From positions 28,235,224-28,299,223 of the forward strand of contig CM046876.1 in NCBI GenBank assembly GCA_025667525.1: a stretch of 64,000 bases of DNA, in the 5' to 3' direction. The notes beneath the pieces are model-generated. The model was not told the origin of the DNA. It saw only the letters and a list, made by a program, of their open reading frames with translations, and ran no database searches. Made by a program: the position numbers and the translations under genes. The DNA comes from Glebionis coronaria (taxonomy: Eukaryota > Streptophyta > Magnoliopsida > Asterales > Asteraceae). Below, piece by piece: positions 53,240 through 64,000 of this stretch (position 1 is the stretch's first letter; the number at the start of each line of letters is the position of its first letter).

Positions 53240-53775
53240 CTAATCTTGAATCGATGGAGCTTTAGCAGTTATGTCCTGAATTTTAGATAAGAAACCTTTG
53301 CAGCCTTGAGCTAGTAAAGCACGGGCTTGGAAGGCAGAAATTATTTGTACAGACTTTCCTGGTATTACACCATTATGAATGTACTCTAGGGATTGAACAT
53401 CATTAATATAAATCGATATGTATGGCAATCGATCGTGGCGTGGTGTTTCGCTAGCCAGTCCATGCCTAAGATCATATCAAAATCGCACATGTCCAAAGGA
53501 AGTGTGTTGACAGGACGAATCTTATCATTAAATTCTAAGGGAAGATCTTTATACACATGGGTAATGCGCATAGAGTCTCTCATTGGCGTAGATATATTTA
53601 ATACATTCTCAAGTGGTGTAGATGTCTTATTAATATGGGCAGCATAAGTAATGGATATAACTGAATGGGTCGCCCCCATATCAAATAAAACGCAGGCAAC
53701 ATGTCCATACATAAATAAGATGCCAGTAATGGTACCTGTAGACTTGTTGGCCTGATCTCTATTGTTGGTGTACAC
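53240..53775 (-). pseudogene. pol: GypA aspartic protease
   Basis: ORF 53386-53775 contains [13 protein letters not shown], the protease signature in which the usual DTG reads DMG, then [17 protein letters not shown]. It continues in another frame in 53240-53428. The zinc knuckle region lies upstream at 53800-53960 with a stop inside. Confidence 0.85.
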
Positions 53776-54125
53776 ACGGCCTGATGCTACTGGTTTCGGA
53801 GGGGCACTATCCGATGTACCAACGGTTTCCCCTTTCTTGCAGTCTTTCTTCAGATGGCCTGCTTGCCCACACTTAAATCAAACATCGGTACCATGACGGC
53901 ATGGTCCAAGATTCCTCCGTCCGCAGGTGGTGCAAATAGGATGGGTATACCCTCCAGTGGGTACCCTAGCTAGCTGAGAGTGTGTTTCAGAAGATATGCG
54001 TGAGACATGATTATTGTAACATAGACATGACTGCACTGAAAGTTTAAGTTATAATGCCAAATGAAGCTGAGTAATTAGGCTGCTGACCCTTATTGTTCTG
54101 GTCACGCCCATTTCCGGAATCCATG

Positions 54126-55140
54126 TTATGATGCTGAGATGTTAGAATTTATGTCACACAGCAGCTTAACGTAGAAGAGTTTAAATTTTAGGGACATGTT
54201 GTTGTTGGAGTAACTGGCATTGTTATGATAGTTATCACTACTGCTACGCCTATCTGATCCATAATGGTCGTTAGTCTGATCATGCCCCTTATTGTTGTTC
54301 TGTTGAGTGGACGGTTGGGACCGGTCTCCACCCTTCTTCCTATAAGATACAATTGAATAGAACAAGATATAAAATGAAAATACTTATTTGAATGAGGTGG
54401 TAACGCTTGATGACTGAAATATACCTCTTCTCAGGTCGAGCTAACTCCTCATAATCATCCATCTCATGGAGCATCTCCATACTACGTGTTGCGTCAGCCA
54501 CTTGTGACACATTAGTGAAAGTAACACAAAACAGATGATCAATAATCGAGGAGTGTAGAGCCCAGCGAAAATTCTTCACCTGCTCCTCTGTTGTGCCAGC
54601 AGCAGAGCCTAGAAAACCAGCTAACCTGAAGAATCGCTGCATGAATTCTGTGTTGTTCTCAAATGTCTTCTATCGGATGGCATGAGAATCTCTCCTCAGT
54701 CGTTCTTGTTCAGCTCTAGGCAATAACTGATTGTAGAACAACTCCTTAAACTACACCCAAGTCAAAGAAATAAGCCATGCTTCACCTCTATTGCTCAGCT
54801 TGTAAGCTCTACGCCATGCCAACGCATCACCCTCAAACTTATAGCATGCCAATCTCGCCTTGTATAACCCATCGCAACCCATGGCATCAAAGATCTTCTC
54901 CATATGCGAGATCTAGTTCTAAGCATCTGACGGGACCTCAGCCTTCTCGAAAGATCGAGGCTTCTGTTTGTTGAATCTTTCCAGCCATGTGTGGAGTGTG
55001 ACTGGTGGAGGAGGAGGATTCACAGGATGTGGACCATTCTGGAATTCAGCCCGAATCTCATTTTGGATCTGAGGGAGCATGGTCTGCAAAGCTGCTCGGA
55101 CAGCTGCAGCAAGTTCCTGATCATTGCGTGTGTTAACCAT
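54126..55140 (-). pseudogene. gag: GypA gag with remnants of the same three intron-like segments
   Basis: N-terminus 54919-55140 (WLERFNKQKPRSFE), middle 54340-54642 (MQRFFRLAGFLGSAAG), and a short exon 2 in 54194-54339 (GGDRSQPSTQQNNN, DNYHNNASYSNNN). Intron 1 is 54340-54424, 85 bp with GT and AG ends. Intron 2 (about 54121-54193) and intron 3 (about 53995-54070) align with those of GypB but have lost the acceptor AG, and intron 3 also has GC for GT. Stops and indels between 54643 and 54918. Confidence 0.8.
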
Positions 55141-55458
55141 CTGATAATTTCAAAGGAAATAAAATGATTAATCTGTTAGAACATAGGATAAATATAAGAG
55201 ATGCATGGAAGAATTTATGAAGGCATAGCCTATGAAATCTGACATTAGCAAAGGTGGACGACTATGGTTCAGGCAACAAAACAAAATTCGAAGAAAACCA
55301 CAAGCGACTAAGTATGGCCAATCCTGTATTAACCCTTACCTAGTCAAAAACTCAAAGAAAACAAAATTCATGAAATGAAATCAACTGTCAGTGTTGGAAG
55401 ATCCTGGTGACTACCCACTAGTCACATGTCAAGTTTTAGAGCCTACTTGTCGAAACCA

Positions 55459-55471
55459 GGCTCTGATACCA
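55459..55471 (-). other. GypA primer binding site (tRNA-Met type)
   Basis: Minus strand TGGTATCAGAGCC, four bases from the LTR start at 55476. Confidence 0.92.
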
Positions 55472-55475
55472 TAAT

Positions 55476-58438
55476 TGTAACACCCCACTTTGACAAGTGG
55501 ACCTTTACATGATAATTATGGCATGTTATCAAAGCATGCAAGGTAAATGTCTTTAAAACATAAATGACCATAAAGGAAACCCGAAGCAAACATCGGTCCC
55601 AAACATAAGCTCATACAATGCATAAGTAAAGAATGTAGCATAAGGACTAAACAATGTCTAGCAAAGTAGAAGTATATAGATGCATTAAAAGAAATGAAGT
55701 CAAGGGAGCCTCTATCTTAATCCAAGTACTCTTGATTGCCTAAGTCTGCCCTTAGTACCTGCCGTATGGGGACATGAAAAGAAAATACGATTGAGCAATT
55801 ACGCTCAGTGAACGGATATATGACAAAATAACATGACTAAACATAAGTAAAGTATGAAAATGCAGCAGAAAATGTGTAAGTCTTGGAAAACCTGGAGTAA
55901 ATTTTATAAACTGGTTTATATCTGAAAAGACTTATGTTTAATTCATAAAAACTATATGTTAAATGCCCAAGAGCCCATATAGGTCATGAAGGTATCAACG
56001 TGCATGAATACATAGTGGGGTGACCTAGTCATGCAATTAGAGGGGTTGCCTCTAATTATAATAGTCTGGGTGGAGGTATCAGCTCCATGTAACAGATGTA
56101 GAACACACACCACAGTTACCTTGTAATCTGCAAAACATGTACTAGGATGCACCCATTCGCCCCACATGATAATAATAATAATGGACAAAACTGAAAGGGA
56201 CACCACGAGCAATCACTCTCGTCGCGGAAGAGTCATTACATCGGTGCTTCAAGTGTTATGGTTATGGTACCTCCATAACTAGGTGGACATGGACATGCAT
56301 GTATATAGCTCAGGCAGTTTAAAATGATAACATAGTAATTACGAAAAGTTTTATGTAAACTACTAGGGAAAACAGATGGCAGCAAACGCAGAATCCTAAT
56401 CATAGAAAGAGAGTGTCCATACTGAAGGACGGAATATCCGTACCTAGTGTCCAATAATGAAATGAAGACGAAAGCGGAAGAATTACTCCGACTTTACGAG
56501 TGCAACATAATAAAGGACGTGAATGAGTTGTCTGTTTAATGTATACTTACTGATTCTTATTTTAGTTTACTTGTTCTTGACTTGTTTTACTAGTTCTTGT
56601 CTTGTTTTACATGTTCTTGACTTGTTTCACTATTTCATGTTTTACCATGTAGTTTCTTAGTGTTTCATGTGTTCTTGATTAGTGTATTTCATGTTTTATG
56701 TGTTAATATACTTGTTGTTTCATAATGAGTAACTTTCTAAAAATAACAGGTTTCTATCTATAACAACTTTCTAAAAATAGTAAGTTTCCATAAATAGTAA
56801 GTTTCCAAAAATAGAAAGGTTCCATAATTAGTAAGTTATCAAAAATAGAAAGTTTCCGTAAATAGCATGTTTCCCTAATTAGTATGTTTCTATATTTAGC
56901 ATGTTTCCATAAATAGTAATAAGCTTATTAAATAAGTATATGATATAAGCTAATATTTAATAAGCATATATTATAAGATTTATAAATGTAATAATATAGT
57001 AAAGTTTATTCATTATAAATACTTTAGTCATAACATAATAATTATTAATTAATAATATAATACATGGTTTATAAGTAATTATTAATTAATAATATAACAT
57101 GATTATATTAATTAAACTTTACCTTATCTGATTGTTGTATAATTAAATTAAAGTATAGTATTAATCTAATTAAATCATGATTAAAATAAAATTAATTAAT
57201 CAAGCTAAGTTCTTAATTAAATTAATTAAATGTGACATGTACGTGTACCATGAATAATTATATTAATAATTATTATAACATAAGTTAAATTTAATTAATG
57301 GGACCATATTTAAATGTCATGATAATTATACTAAATAATCGTATCCTAAGTCCAAATTAGATAAATTAAACATAACATGATTAAATTAATAAAATTAAAT
57401 TAACCTTTGTTTAATTTATCAAAATAATTATCCAAACACACCTTTGTGTTTATTCATGTGTACACGAGCCCCAAACCGATCCTACACCGAGACCATGGGG
57501 TCTCGGCTTGCCTCGAACCACCAGCAAACACCACTACCGCAAGACTGTGGCCTTGCCCCGTCAGCGCAAAGCAGCCTACGGCTGTATCCGGTGCCATTTT
57601 TGTGTCAAAAATACCCACCGAGAGCCTTAAGGCTCTCGGTTCCCATTGTTTTAACCAAACAGCCCCCGTTGGGGTGTTTGGGTGTTGCAGCTGGCAAAAC
57701 AAAACAGCCACCACTCCATGAAGGGTGCGGCTGGCCGAGAACCAACACCACCGAGGACCCCATGGTCTCGGTTCCCGTGACAAACGAAACCCAAAACTCT
57801 CGATTTACATGTTTATAGAAATCAAACACATGTTTTTATTATTAATTTTAAATAGATTCATGAATTAATAATACTAAAAGAAAAGGATTAAGCTTTAGTG
57901 ATACCGTATGCGTATAATGATTAGGAATTAAGAACACGAACCAAACCCGTAACCAAATCAAAGATCAAAACAACTTTTCCCTTCCTTTTGCTTGTGTGTA
58001 ACCGGCGGTCAAGAGAGACCAAGAGGGTAGGGTTTTATTTTATTTTGTAAAAAGTGAATAATGAATTCCCTGGAAATGTTTTATTTACTAGATAAAGCTT
58101 AATGGGCTGAGCCATGGGCCCCCTTGTTTCTTTTACACGCCGGCCAAACACACCCTTATATATATATATATATAGTTCGTTTTTAGTGTTTTAAATAATT
58201 ACCGTGTGTGCTCGTGTTTTAAACTCGTGTTTTAAATCTTTGTCGTGTTTTAAGTATTATACGTAAATACTTATCGTGTATTAATTTACATACGTAATAC
58301 TTGTAGTAATTAATTAATATACGTAATAATTATATTAAATGTTCATGATATGTGTCATATATTATTTAATTGCAAAGTTTTAATTTATCCGTGTTTTCAT
58401 GCATTTAGTGTTATTATTTATTTTATGCGGGTTTTACG
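55476..58438 (-). repeat. GypA 5' LTR
   Basis: About 2963 bp, TGTAACACCCC...GCGGGTTTTAC(G). The last base pair of the terminal CA has changed. It has the same internal order as the 3' LTR: diverged 17-bp units (56735-56935), AT-rich DNA, hairpin core (57487-57771) and a short (TA)n. The right end abuts Cop4 RT sequence. Its target duplication cannot be checked because the other side is not in the window. Confidence 0.92.
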
Positions 58439-58442
58439 TCAC

Positions 58443-60780
58443 CTAACTTGGATCTCTTAAACATTTGAGTATCCGGGGGTGGCAAGATTCAAAGTGGTAT
58501 TTTTTCAAAGATTCAAGATCATATTTGTATTGATTAATAAAGATGCCTCTGGGATTTTGAGAAATTTGTAACCCTAACGCTCTGTTCTCAAGTTTATTTT
58601 TAAAAGAATGGAAAGGGAAAGGAAGGGGAATCACAATAATTTTGTGTTCTTAAGTTTTTTTAAGGAATGAATGGTAGTGGACGGGAAGGGGAAGGGAAGG
58701 GATGGGATGGGCTTTTCTTTGTAATATTGATCCCTCCATTTTTGGGATGATCAGGAGAGGAAGCGTGAATGAACAAAATGAGGTTTTCTTAAATTACATT
58801 TATACCCTCACTTTTTATATATGTATTAACCTACTTCTCACAAATATGATGGCAAAACAAAAATATGCAGTAGTTTGTTCATCAACGGGTAAGATGGAGG
58901 GTCTTCAGTCTTGAAGGATCAAATTAAAGACCTATATATCCTATTTGAAAATACCATTAATCAATTCTGACTATGTCTCTAGAGGGCTTCCAGTTGCTTA
59001 TGGTATGAGTTATATGGCATCATCGTTCCTTGTGGCATAGGTTAGACATTTGGAAGGTTTTTTTTCACTTCAGTTCTGCAGGTAGGAAACTAATCTGTCC
59101 TTGTTTTATTAGTTTTACAAATGGGGTTTAATTTACACATGCTGTAAATAAGATGAGGGTGAAAATGTTTGTCGATCGGGTTAAAATTACACAAAGCTGT
59201 AAACTGTATGTAATTTTGATCTTTCAGTCAGAATCTAAATCATTACAGTAATAATATTAGATATATAAATGATTTAAAACTGCATATCAAATGTGAATTT
59301 GGTTATTGGTGTAGGAAGTTCATAGCCTCGTCAAACCAAAAACATGAGAATGGGAACTAGAAAGCAAATTTAAATCAAGTGCATATGAAATGTGAATTTG
59401 GTTATTTGGTTATTTGGTTATCAGCCACTGTTGTTATGATACGAATATTAGAAAGCAAATTTAAATCAAGATTCAAATGGGTATGTAATATGAAATAAAG
59501 TGATACAAAGAATTAGAAATGTTGTATACTTGGATTAGTAGGGTTGCTGTAATGCTCGGTATGTAGTCAAATGATTAAATTGAATTATTATGTTGTAATG
59601 CTCATTAGTTAGTCACTTTTGTAGTAAATGATGCGCATGTGGTGTTAGTTTGAAGTATATGTTGTTCAACATTGTGGTTGAATTCTTTGGTTCCAGTAGT
59701 GTTGCATTTAAATTGTTGTTGTTGTTCACCAATTTCTCAAGAATCAAGATGTGCATAAAAATTGGGTAATTTAGTAATTATAATTGGTTCCCTTTCTTTT
59801 CTTACCAACTATAAAAATAAACTGGAGAACATGATTTAATGCACTGCTCCCTTTCTAATATAATCCCTTCCCCCTCCCCTTCCTGTCCCTTCCCTTTCTA
59901 TTCTTTTAAAAAAGAACTCGAGAACAGAGCGTAAAAGATGAAAATTTTCCCATCATTAAAATCTTAAATTTTGAGGACATAATTTTCTCAGAATGGTCGG
60001 AAAACCTTTGGGTCGTGGCAGCAAATATTATATCATCAACATAAAATTGTACCAGTATCATGTCGTTTCCCTCCTTGAAAATGAATAGCGTCGGATCCAT
60101 CTTGCTTTTTGAGAAGTCCTTCCAGATGAGGTATTGTGAAAGAAGATCATAACATGCACGTGGAGCTTGTTTCAAACCGTAGAGAGCCTTATTTAGCTTG
60201 TACACATGGTTTGGAAGGTCTGAGTTCATAAATCCTCTCGGCTGGCTTAAATAAACCTCTTTTGTTAGTTAACCGTTCCGAAATGTCGTCTAAACATCCA
60301 TTTGATAGACGATCATGTTCATGTAAGCGATATACGCGAGGAAGAGTCTAATTTCTTATAATCTGGCAACCGTTGCAAAGGATTCCTCAAAGTCGATGCC
60401 CATTTCTTTTTTATAACCCCGAGCAACCAATCTTGCTTTGTTCTTCAATATTCCTCCCATCTCATCAGGTTTGATCTTAATGACCCATTTCAAAGTAAGG
60501 ATTTGTACTTTTTCAAGGAGAGGAACAAGTTCCCATACTTCAAGTCATTGGAATTCATTGAGTTTCTCTTGCATGGCTTCAATACAACACAATTGTGTAA
60601 AGGCCTCTTGCCATGTTTTAGGTTTAACGGCTGAGAGAAAGGCATCAAAGCAGCAAAACATTACACTTTGTTGTAATTGGTGTCGGCTAGAAACCAATCG
60701 TTCAATGGCACCGATAATGTATTTGATAGGATAATCCTTCGTCCATTTATTGTTATGTTCATTAATCCTCAGTCTGGAGT
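58443..60780 (-). pseudogene. pol: Cop4 reverse transcriptase, split by a TIR element
   Basis: Right part 59935-60780: ORF 59906-60229 holds [16 protein letters not shown] and FYVDDIIFA; upstream RT text to about 60780 is out of frame with stops. Left part 58443-58577: LGLQISQNPRGIF and following RT thumb sequence. The two parts join when the 1354-bp insertion and one TAA copy are taken out. The last residues of the right ORF and the first of the left ORF are translations of the inserted TIRs. Confidence 0.82.
58578..59931. mobile_element. Non-autonomous TIR DNA transposon, 1354 bp, TSD TAA
   Basis: Ends are inverted repeats: the first 12 bases CGCTCTGTTCTC match the reverse complement of the right end exactly, and similarity extends about 50 bp through AGTT, a T-run, AAAAGAAT and GAAAGGGAA. 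TAA flanks both ends (58575-58577, 59932-59934). A second, diverged direct copy of the left TIR follows at about 58641-58675. No transposase. The 3-bp TSD suits PIF/Harbinger (Tourist-like), but CACTA also makes 3-bp duplications. Confidence 0.85.
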
Positions 60781-60786
60781 TAACGA

Positions 60787-61351
60787 TGTTGAATCCAAGA
60801 TCTTTAGACTCAAACAGTCTAAACCGTTTTATCTAGGTTGATCATCATTCATATGATAACATAACGGAATAAGAACAATGATCATGAATAATATGTTTAA
60901 CAACATGAAAGATTCCCAAAGGATTTGTATTATTGATGATTAACACAAACCACTCTAGGCATGTATACATTGAATCCCATGCCTAGAGATCAAAGACACT
61001 ATAGGTTACATTTTGTATATGAAAGATGTGTATGAAACCTACGGTCTGGTGTTCATTTTATAAGTTAAGAAACCCAGGGATACATGGAAACTATATAAAG
61101 TAATAATGACTAAATCAAAACTGACTTATTCATTCTTATCTTGTGTTGACCAAATCTTCATACTTATCACTAGCAGTGGGAAGTACACTAGCAGGGGCAA
61201 GTACTCCAGCAGGGGAATCTCCAGCAGTGGGAACTCCAGCAGGGGAAAGTACTCTAGTAGTGGGAACTCCAGCAGTGGGAACTCTTGCATAATGCCCTAT
61301 TTGGTCCTTCTTGTTTCCATAGTGTTTGACTCATCAACTTTTAGCCCAATA
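60787..61351 (-). mobile_element. Solo copia LTR with TSD AACGA
   Basis: 565 bp inserted in the Cop4 integrase-RT linker. Plus-strand ends TGTTGAATCC...GCCCAATA (expected ...CAACA), flanked by AACGA at 60782-60786 and 61352-61356. The first bases resemble the Cop3 LTR (TGTTGATCCC). Like the Cop3 LTR it has a phased motif array near its right end, so it is probably a related Sirevirus family in the same orientation. Confidence 0.85.
61170..61290 (-). repeat. Motif array AGCAGTGGGAACTCC in the solo LTR (7 copies)
   Basis: AGCAG(T/G)GG cores start at 61172, 61190, 61208, 61223, 61238, 61256 and 61271: spacing 18, 18, 15, 15, 18, 15. Same U3 position as the Cop3 array, but a different motif. Confidence 0.9.
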
Positions 61352-61516
61352 AACGATATCAGGAGCTTTCTATGAGGTGGAAGACTAGTCAGTATTTTTG
61401 GGGATTGGAACACCAAAGAATGGAAGGTCATGTATGTGGGAAAATTCTAAATTGTGATCATAGGCATCCTCTTCAACATCATTAGGAACGAGTTAGGATG
61501 AAGCTTTAGGTGTCGT

Positions 61517-62730
61517 TTAAGAATGACTGGGGGATGGTGCATCTTGTTCAATAGTAAGAGTAGATGCATTGGATTGTACTCCATTGTCTTGAGCAACAAC
61601 TTCGGAAATCGGAGCTATTACTGCATGTACTTGAGCAACATCACTTGGAGGATCGAATAATTCATTAAACATCGGTTGAAATAACTCATCGCACCCGGCC
61701 ATAACTGATGGTACAAAAGATGATGAAGATGGATTGTTGGGAGCCATTCCAGAATTAATAGTACCGTGTCCCATTTCATGAAGTGCGGGTTTAGAGCTAC
61801 GTTGCTCAGAAGCCATCGTTGTCAGCTCATCAACGTCGACATCCATAGTTTATATAATCTAACGAGTGTGACGATTGTAAATTCGGTATGCTTTCTTTGC
61901 GGGTGAGTAACCAATGAAAATTCCAATATCAGCTTTTGGTTGAAGTTTTCCCAAGTTCTCACTATTTATGGTCAGATAACATAATGCACCAAACACATGA
62001 AGAAATGATAAAGTAGGTAGTTTTCCCTAGAGAAGCTCATATGGTGTTTTCCATGGCGCTTGAAAATGAGTGAGCGGTATTGGGTGTCACATGCGGTTGT
62101 CACTGCTTTTGCCCATAAATTTAATGGAGCCTTTGCGTAAATTAACATTGTTTCAGCTACAGATGTTGTGCAGTGCGAGCAATGGATGTTTCATGAGAAA
62201 TGTCTACTTCTTCATAGCATTCACGTAGAGTCTGATTGAAAAACTCGGTTCCATTATCTGTACGAATGCGGTGGATAGTAGCATTAAGGCGCACTTTAAC
62301 CATTTTGAGAAACTTAACAATGAATTTAGGTGCCTCATCCTTAGTACTTAGAAATTTCACCCATGTAAACCTAGAATAATCATCGACAATGACGAGGATA
62401 TATTTCTTTCTGCTCACACTTTCAGTACACATTGGCCCGTAAAGATCCATATGCAAAAGATATAGTTTCTCTTGGTTGGTGCCTTCGGCTTTGGGTTTGT
62501 ATGATTTATTGGTGCTTTTTTCATTGAACACGCGGAACACAAGTGATCCTTGTTAAATTTAAGTTTCGGAAGACCATTAACAAGTCCGTTTTTTGCCAAG
62601 TGATTAACAGCGCCAAAGTTAAGATGAGATAACAGTCGACGCCATAAACTGACTTAGTCTTTGATGCTTTGGAGAGAAGACATACGGGAGAAGCGACCAT
62701 CATATCACATAAGGACAAAGTATACAAATT
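61517..62730 (-). pseudogene. pol: Cop4 integrase and linker
   Basis: Zinc region in 62521-62727 (second Cys pair CVPRV out of frame), catalytic core in 62157-62540 with LHMDLYGP and IRTDNGTEF. The block that would carry the third acidic residue is disrupted at about 62150. The linker 61517-61846 starts MDVDVDELTTMASEQRSSKP, similar to the Cop2 linker at 13800. Several frame breaks. Confidence 0.82.
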
Positions 62731-62824
62731 ATCCCCGTGAGAACCTTTTAAAAAATCCTCCTTCTAAGTTACGAATGAAGCAAGTATGTTGTCGAAAAGC
62801 AACCTCAAGGTTTGAATCGTAGAA

Positions 62825-63028
62825 TTATCGAACATAGAATAAAGTATGGCAAAGTCCTTCCACGTAATACACACGAGAAACCTTAACATTCCCAATTTGA
62901 AATTCACCATAACTCGTGATCTTTGTAATATGGTCATTCCCAAATTTTATTGTGCCTAGAAAATTGTTGACAAATTTTTTGAGCATCGAGCAATCTCCAG
63001 TCATATGCTTGGAGCAACCAGAGTCCAA
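62825..63028 (-). pseudogene. pol: Cop4 protease
   Basis: Begins MDSGCSKHMTG and continues with the IKFGNDH...GYYVEGL-type block (here VYYVEGLCHTLF). The upstream frame is broken by a TAG directly before, at about 63029-63034. Confidence 0.8.
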
Positions 63029-64000
63029 ATACTAGAGGATGATTTATACCACCTTAAATTATCAGTCGACAAAGACAATGTATCGGAATCTAGTTGTTCC
63101 TATGTGTTAGCAGGTATAGATATAATTATCTTAGATTTGCTCACATTAGGTTTCCCAGTTTTCCTTAGTTTTCCTTGATTTCTTTCTATTTTTAGACGTA
63201 CCTCAGGTTTTAGTGACCTAATCTTCTTATTTACTAGTAGGTACTATCGTAGGGGCGATCCTAGTTAAGGGCGCAGTTTCCATACTTTATTGATGGTGTT
63301 CCTGTTTAAAGCTCGCTCATGCCTAACTTTAGTGGGAGTGATCCTAGTTAAAGGGCACTTAGTTCCAACTATTGTAAAGGTCCTACCAGTGGGGCGCCAT
63401 TGCCATCCAACTTGGGAAAAATATTTTCATGTTGGTTTCCATTTTAAATTATGTGTGCAAGCATACATTTCATTCACGTAGTCAATAAGGCACAAATCAT
63501 GACGCATAGAAAACATGCATTCATTACAATTCCAACATTTTAAATCAGAAATCATCTTTCGCTTAGGCTGCTACACAACCGCAGGGCCTTTAGTTTTAGC
63601 TACATGTTTCTTTTTGTTCACATTCGAAATAACATTCCTAGGGTGGACTTCTACATTCTTCTTCATAGTACTACTAGTGGAAGGCATGATCCTATTTCTC
63701 TTTGCTTTGCCTTCTTGCTTTAATCCTTGAGCCCTAGTAGATGAGTTTACTCCTGTAGAAGGCAACACGGGAACATTAGAAGCAGATTTTGAGTGTGCCT
63801 TATTAGATAGACCTAGTGTTTGAGATGGCTTCGCCCCTAGGTTTTGGTTAAATGGAGTAATGACAACTAGCTTTTTGTTAGGTGATTTAGTACCCGTTGG
63901 ACCAATATAGACAAAATAAGCCAAGCAATCTTGAACACAACTAATGTATAGACATGCCTGATGAAAGTCACTATTTTGAGTATCGGATGCACATAATTCA
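63029..64000 (-). pseudogene. gag: Cop4 gag C-terminal linker remnant
   Basis: ORF 63571-63924 (117 codons; S/N/K-rich, GTKSPNKKLVVI and STGVNSSTRAQG) matches the basic linker between Gag and protease in Cop1 and Cop2. The 63029-63570 stretch is the same region with lost frame; a remnant of the Cys/His cluster is near 63490-63540. The rest of gag is beyond the window. Confidence 0.65.

Larger units (their letters stand above)
20672..58438 (-). mobile_element. GypA, chromovirus-type Ty3/gypsy element interrupted by three insertions
   Basis: Old minus-strand gypsy element. 5' LTR 55476-58438, primer site 55459-55471, gag-pol 55140-51376, then 35884-35518, then 24131-23522, PPT 23449-23460, 3' LTR 20672-23448 (first ~232 bp missing because of the Cop2 insertion). 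Removing the inserts makes the integrase text continuous across both junctions (FEMLYGRK across 24131/35523, and the segment before KHDAIWV across 35880/51380), which confirms the nesting. The LTR copies differ by about 7% in a 195-bp sample. It is itself inserted in the RT of Cop4. Confidence 0.88.
58439..64000 (-). mobile_element. Cop4, oldest copia layer, host of GypA, runs off the right edge
   Basis: Decayed minus-strand copia element. From the right: gag linker (63571-63924), protease (62825-63028), zinc region (62521-62727), integrase (62157-62540), linker (61517-61846), RT (60780-59906 and 58577-58443). GypA interrupts the RT at 58438, so the RT C-terminus, RNase H and 3' LTR lie beyond the left window edge. 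The order and the MDSGCSKHMTG and FYVDD motifs show it is related to Cop1 and Cop2. Confidence 0.85.

Noticed and set aside
1..64000. tRNA or rRNA genes
   Set aside because: The only tRNA-like matches are the 12-14-base primer sites beside LTRs; no full cloverleaf or rRNA segment seen.

Overview
The window is plant DNA, almost certainly a eudicot and most likely a member of the Asteraceae. I base that family call on remembered protein patterns (the Sirevirus-type copia polyproteins, the chromodomain gypsy polyprotein and the extra ORF at 38185-41238), not on a search. It holds no recognisable host gene, tRNA, rRNA or CRISPR. Everything I can assign is LTR retrotransposon plus one small DNA transposon, nested several layers deep, and all five copia/gypsy coding units read on the minus strand.

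Layout from the outside in. (1) The oldest visible layer is a decayed copia element, Cop4, 58439-64000, which runs off the right edge. It carries a 1354-bp TIR element (58578-59931, TSD TAA) and a solo copia LTR (60787-61351, TSD AACGA). (2) Gypsy element GypA is inserted in the Cop4 reverse transcriptase. Its 5' LTR is 55476-58438, its body is scattered over 51376-55475, 35518-35884 and 23449-24131, and its 3' LTR is 20672-23448. (3) GypA was hit three times. A 3.48-kb solo LTR (SoloC, 35885-51375, TSD CTGCG) and a full-length gypsy, GypB (24132-35517, TSD CAAAA), lie in its integrase. Copia sequence (Cop1/Cop2, 1-20671) lies in its 3' LTR. (4) A full-length young copia element, Cop3 (37589-49593, TSD TAGAA), is inserted in SoloC. 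LTR pairs differ by about 7% in GypA (sampled stretch), about 1% in GypB and 3 of 526 bp in Cop3, in agreement with the nesting order.

Within each element the genes work as one retrotransposition unit: Gag with CCHC knuckles for the particle, then protease, integrase and RT/RNase H in copia order, or protease, RT/RNase H, integrase and chromodomain in gypsy order. Primer sites match tRNA-Met in most elements. Cop3 also has an intact 1017-codon ORF between pol and the 3' LTR.

Two observations stand out. First, Cop3 carries about 50 copies of a short motif, YRTCARCG, arranged mostly at exact 21-bp steps in ten clusters that fall in LTRs, untranslated DNA and three different reading frames; Cop1, Cop2 and the solo LTR have their own, different phased arrays. 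Second, the GypA/GypB gag is interrupted by three tiny intron-like segments (85, 74 and 73 bp in GypB) with GT..AG ends, whose removal keeps one continuous gag-pol frame.
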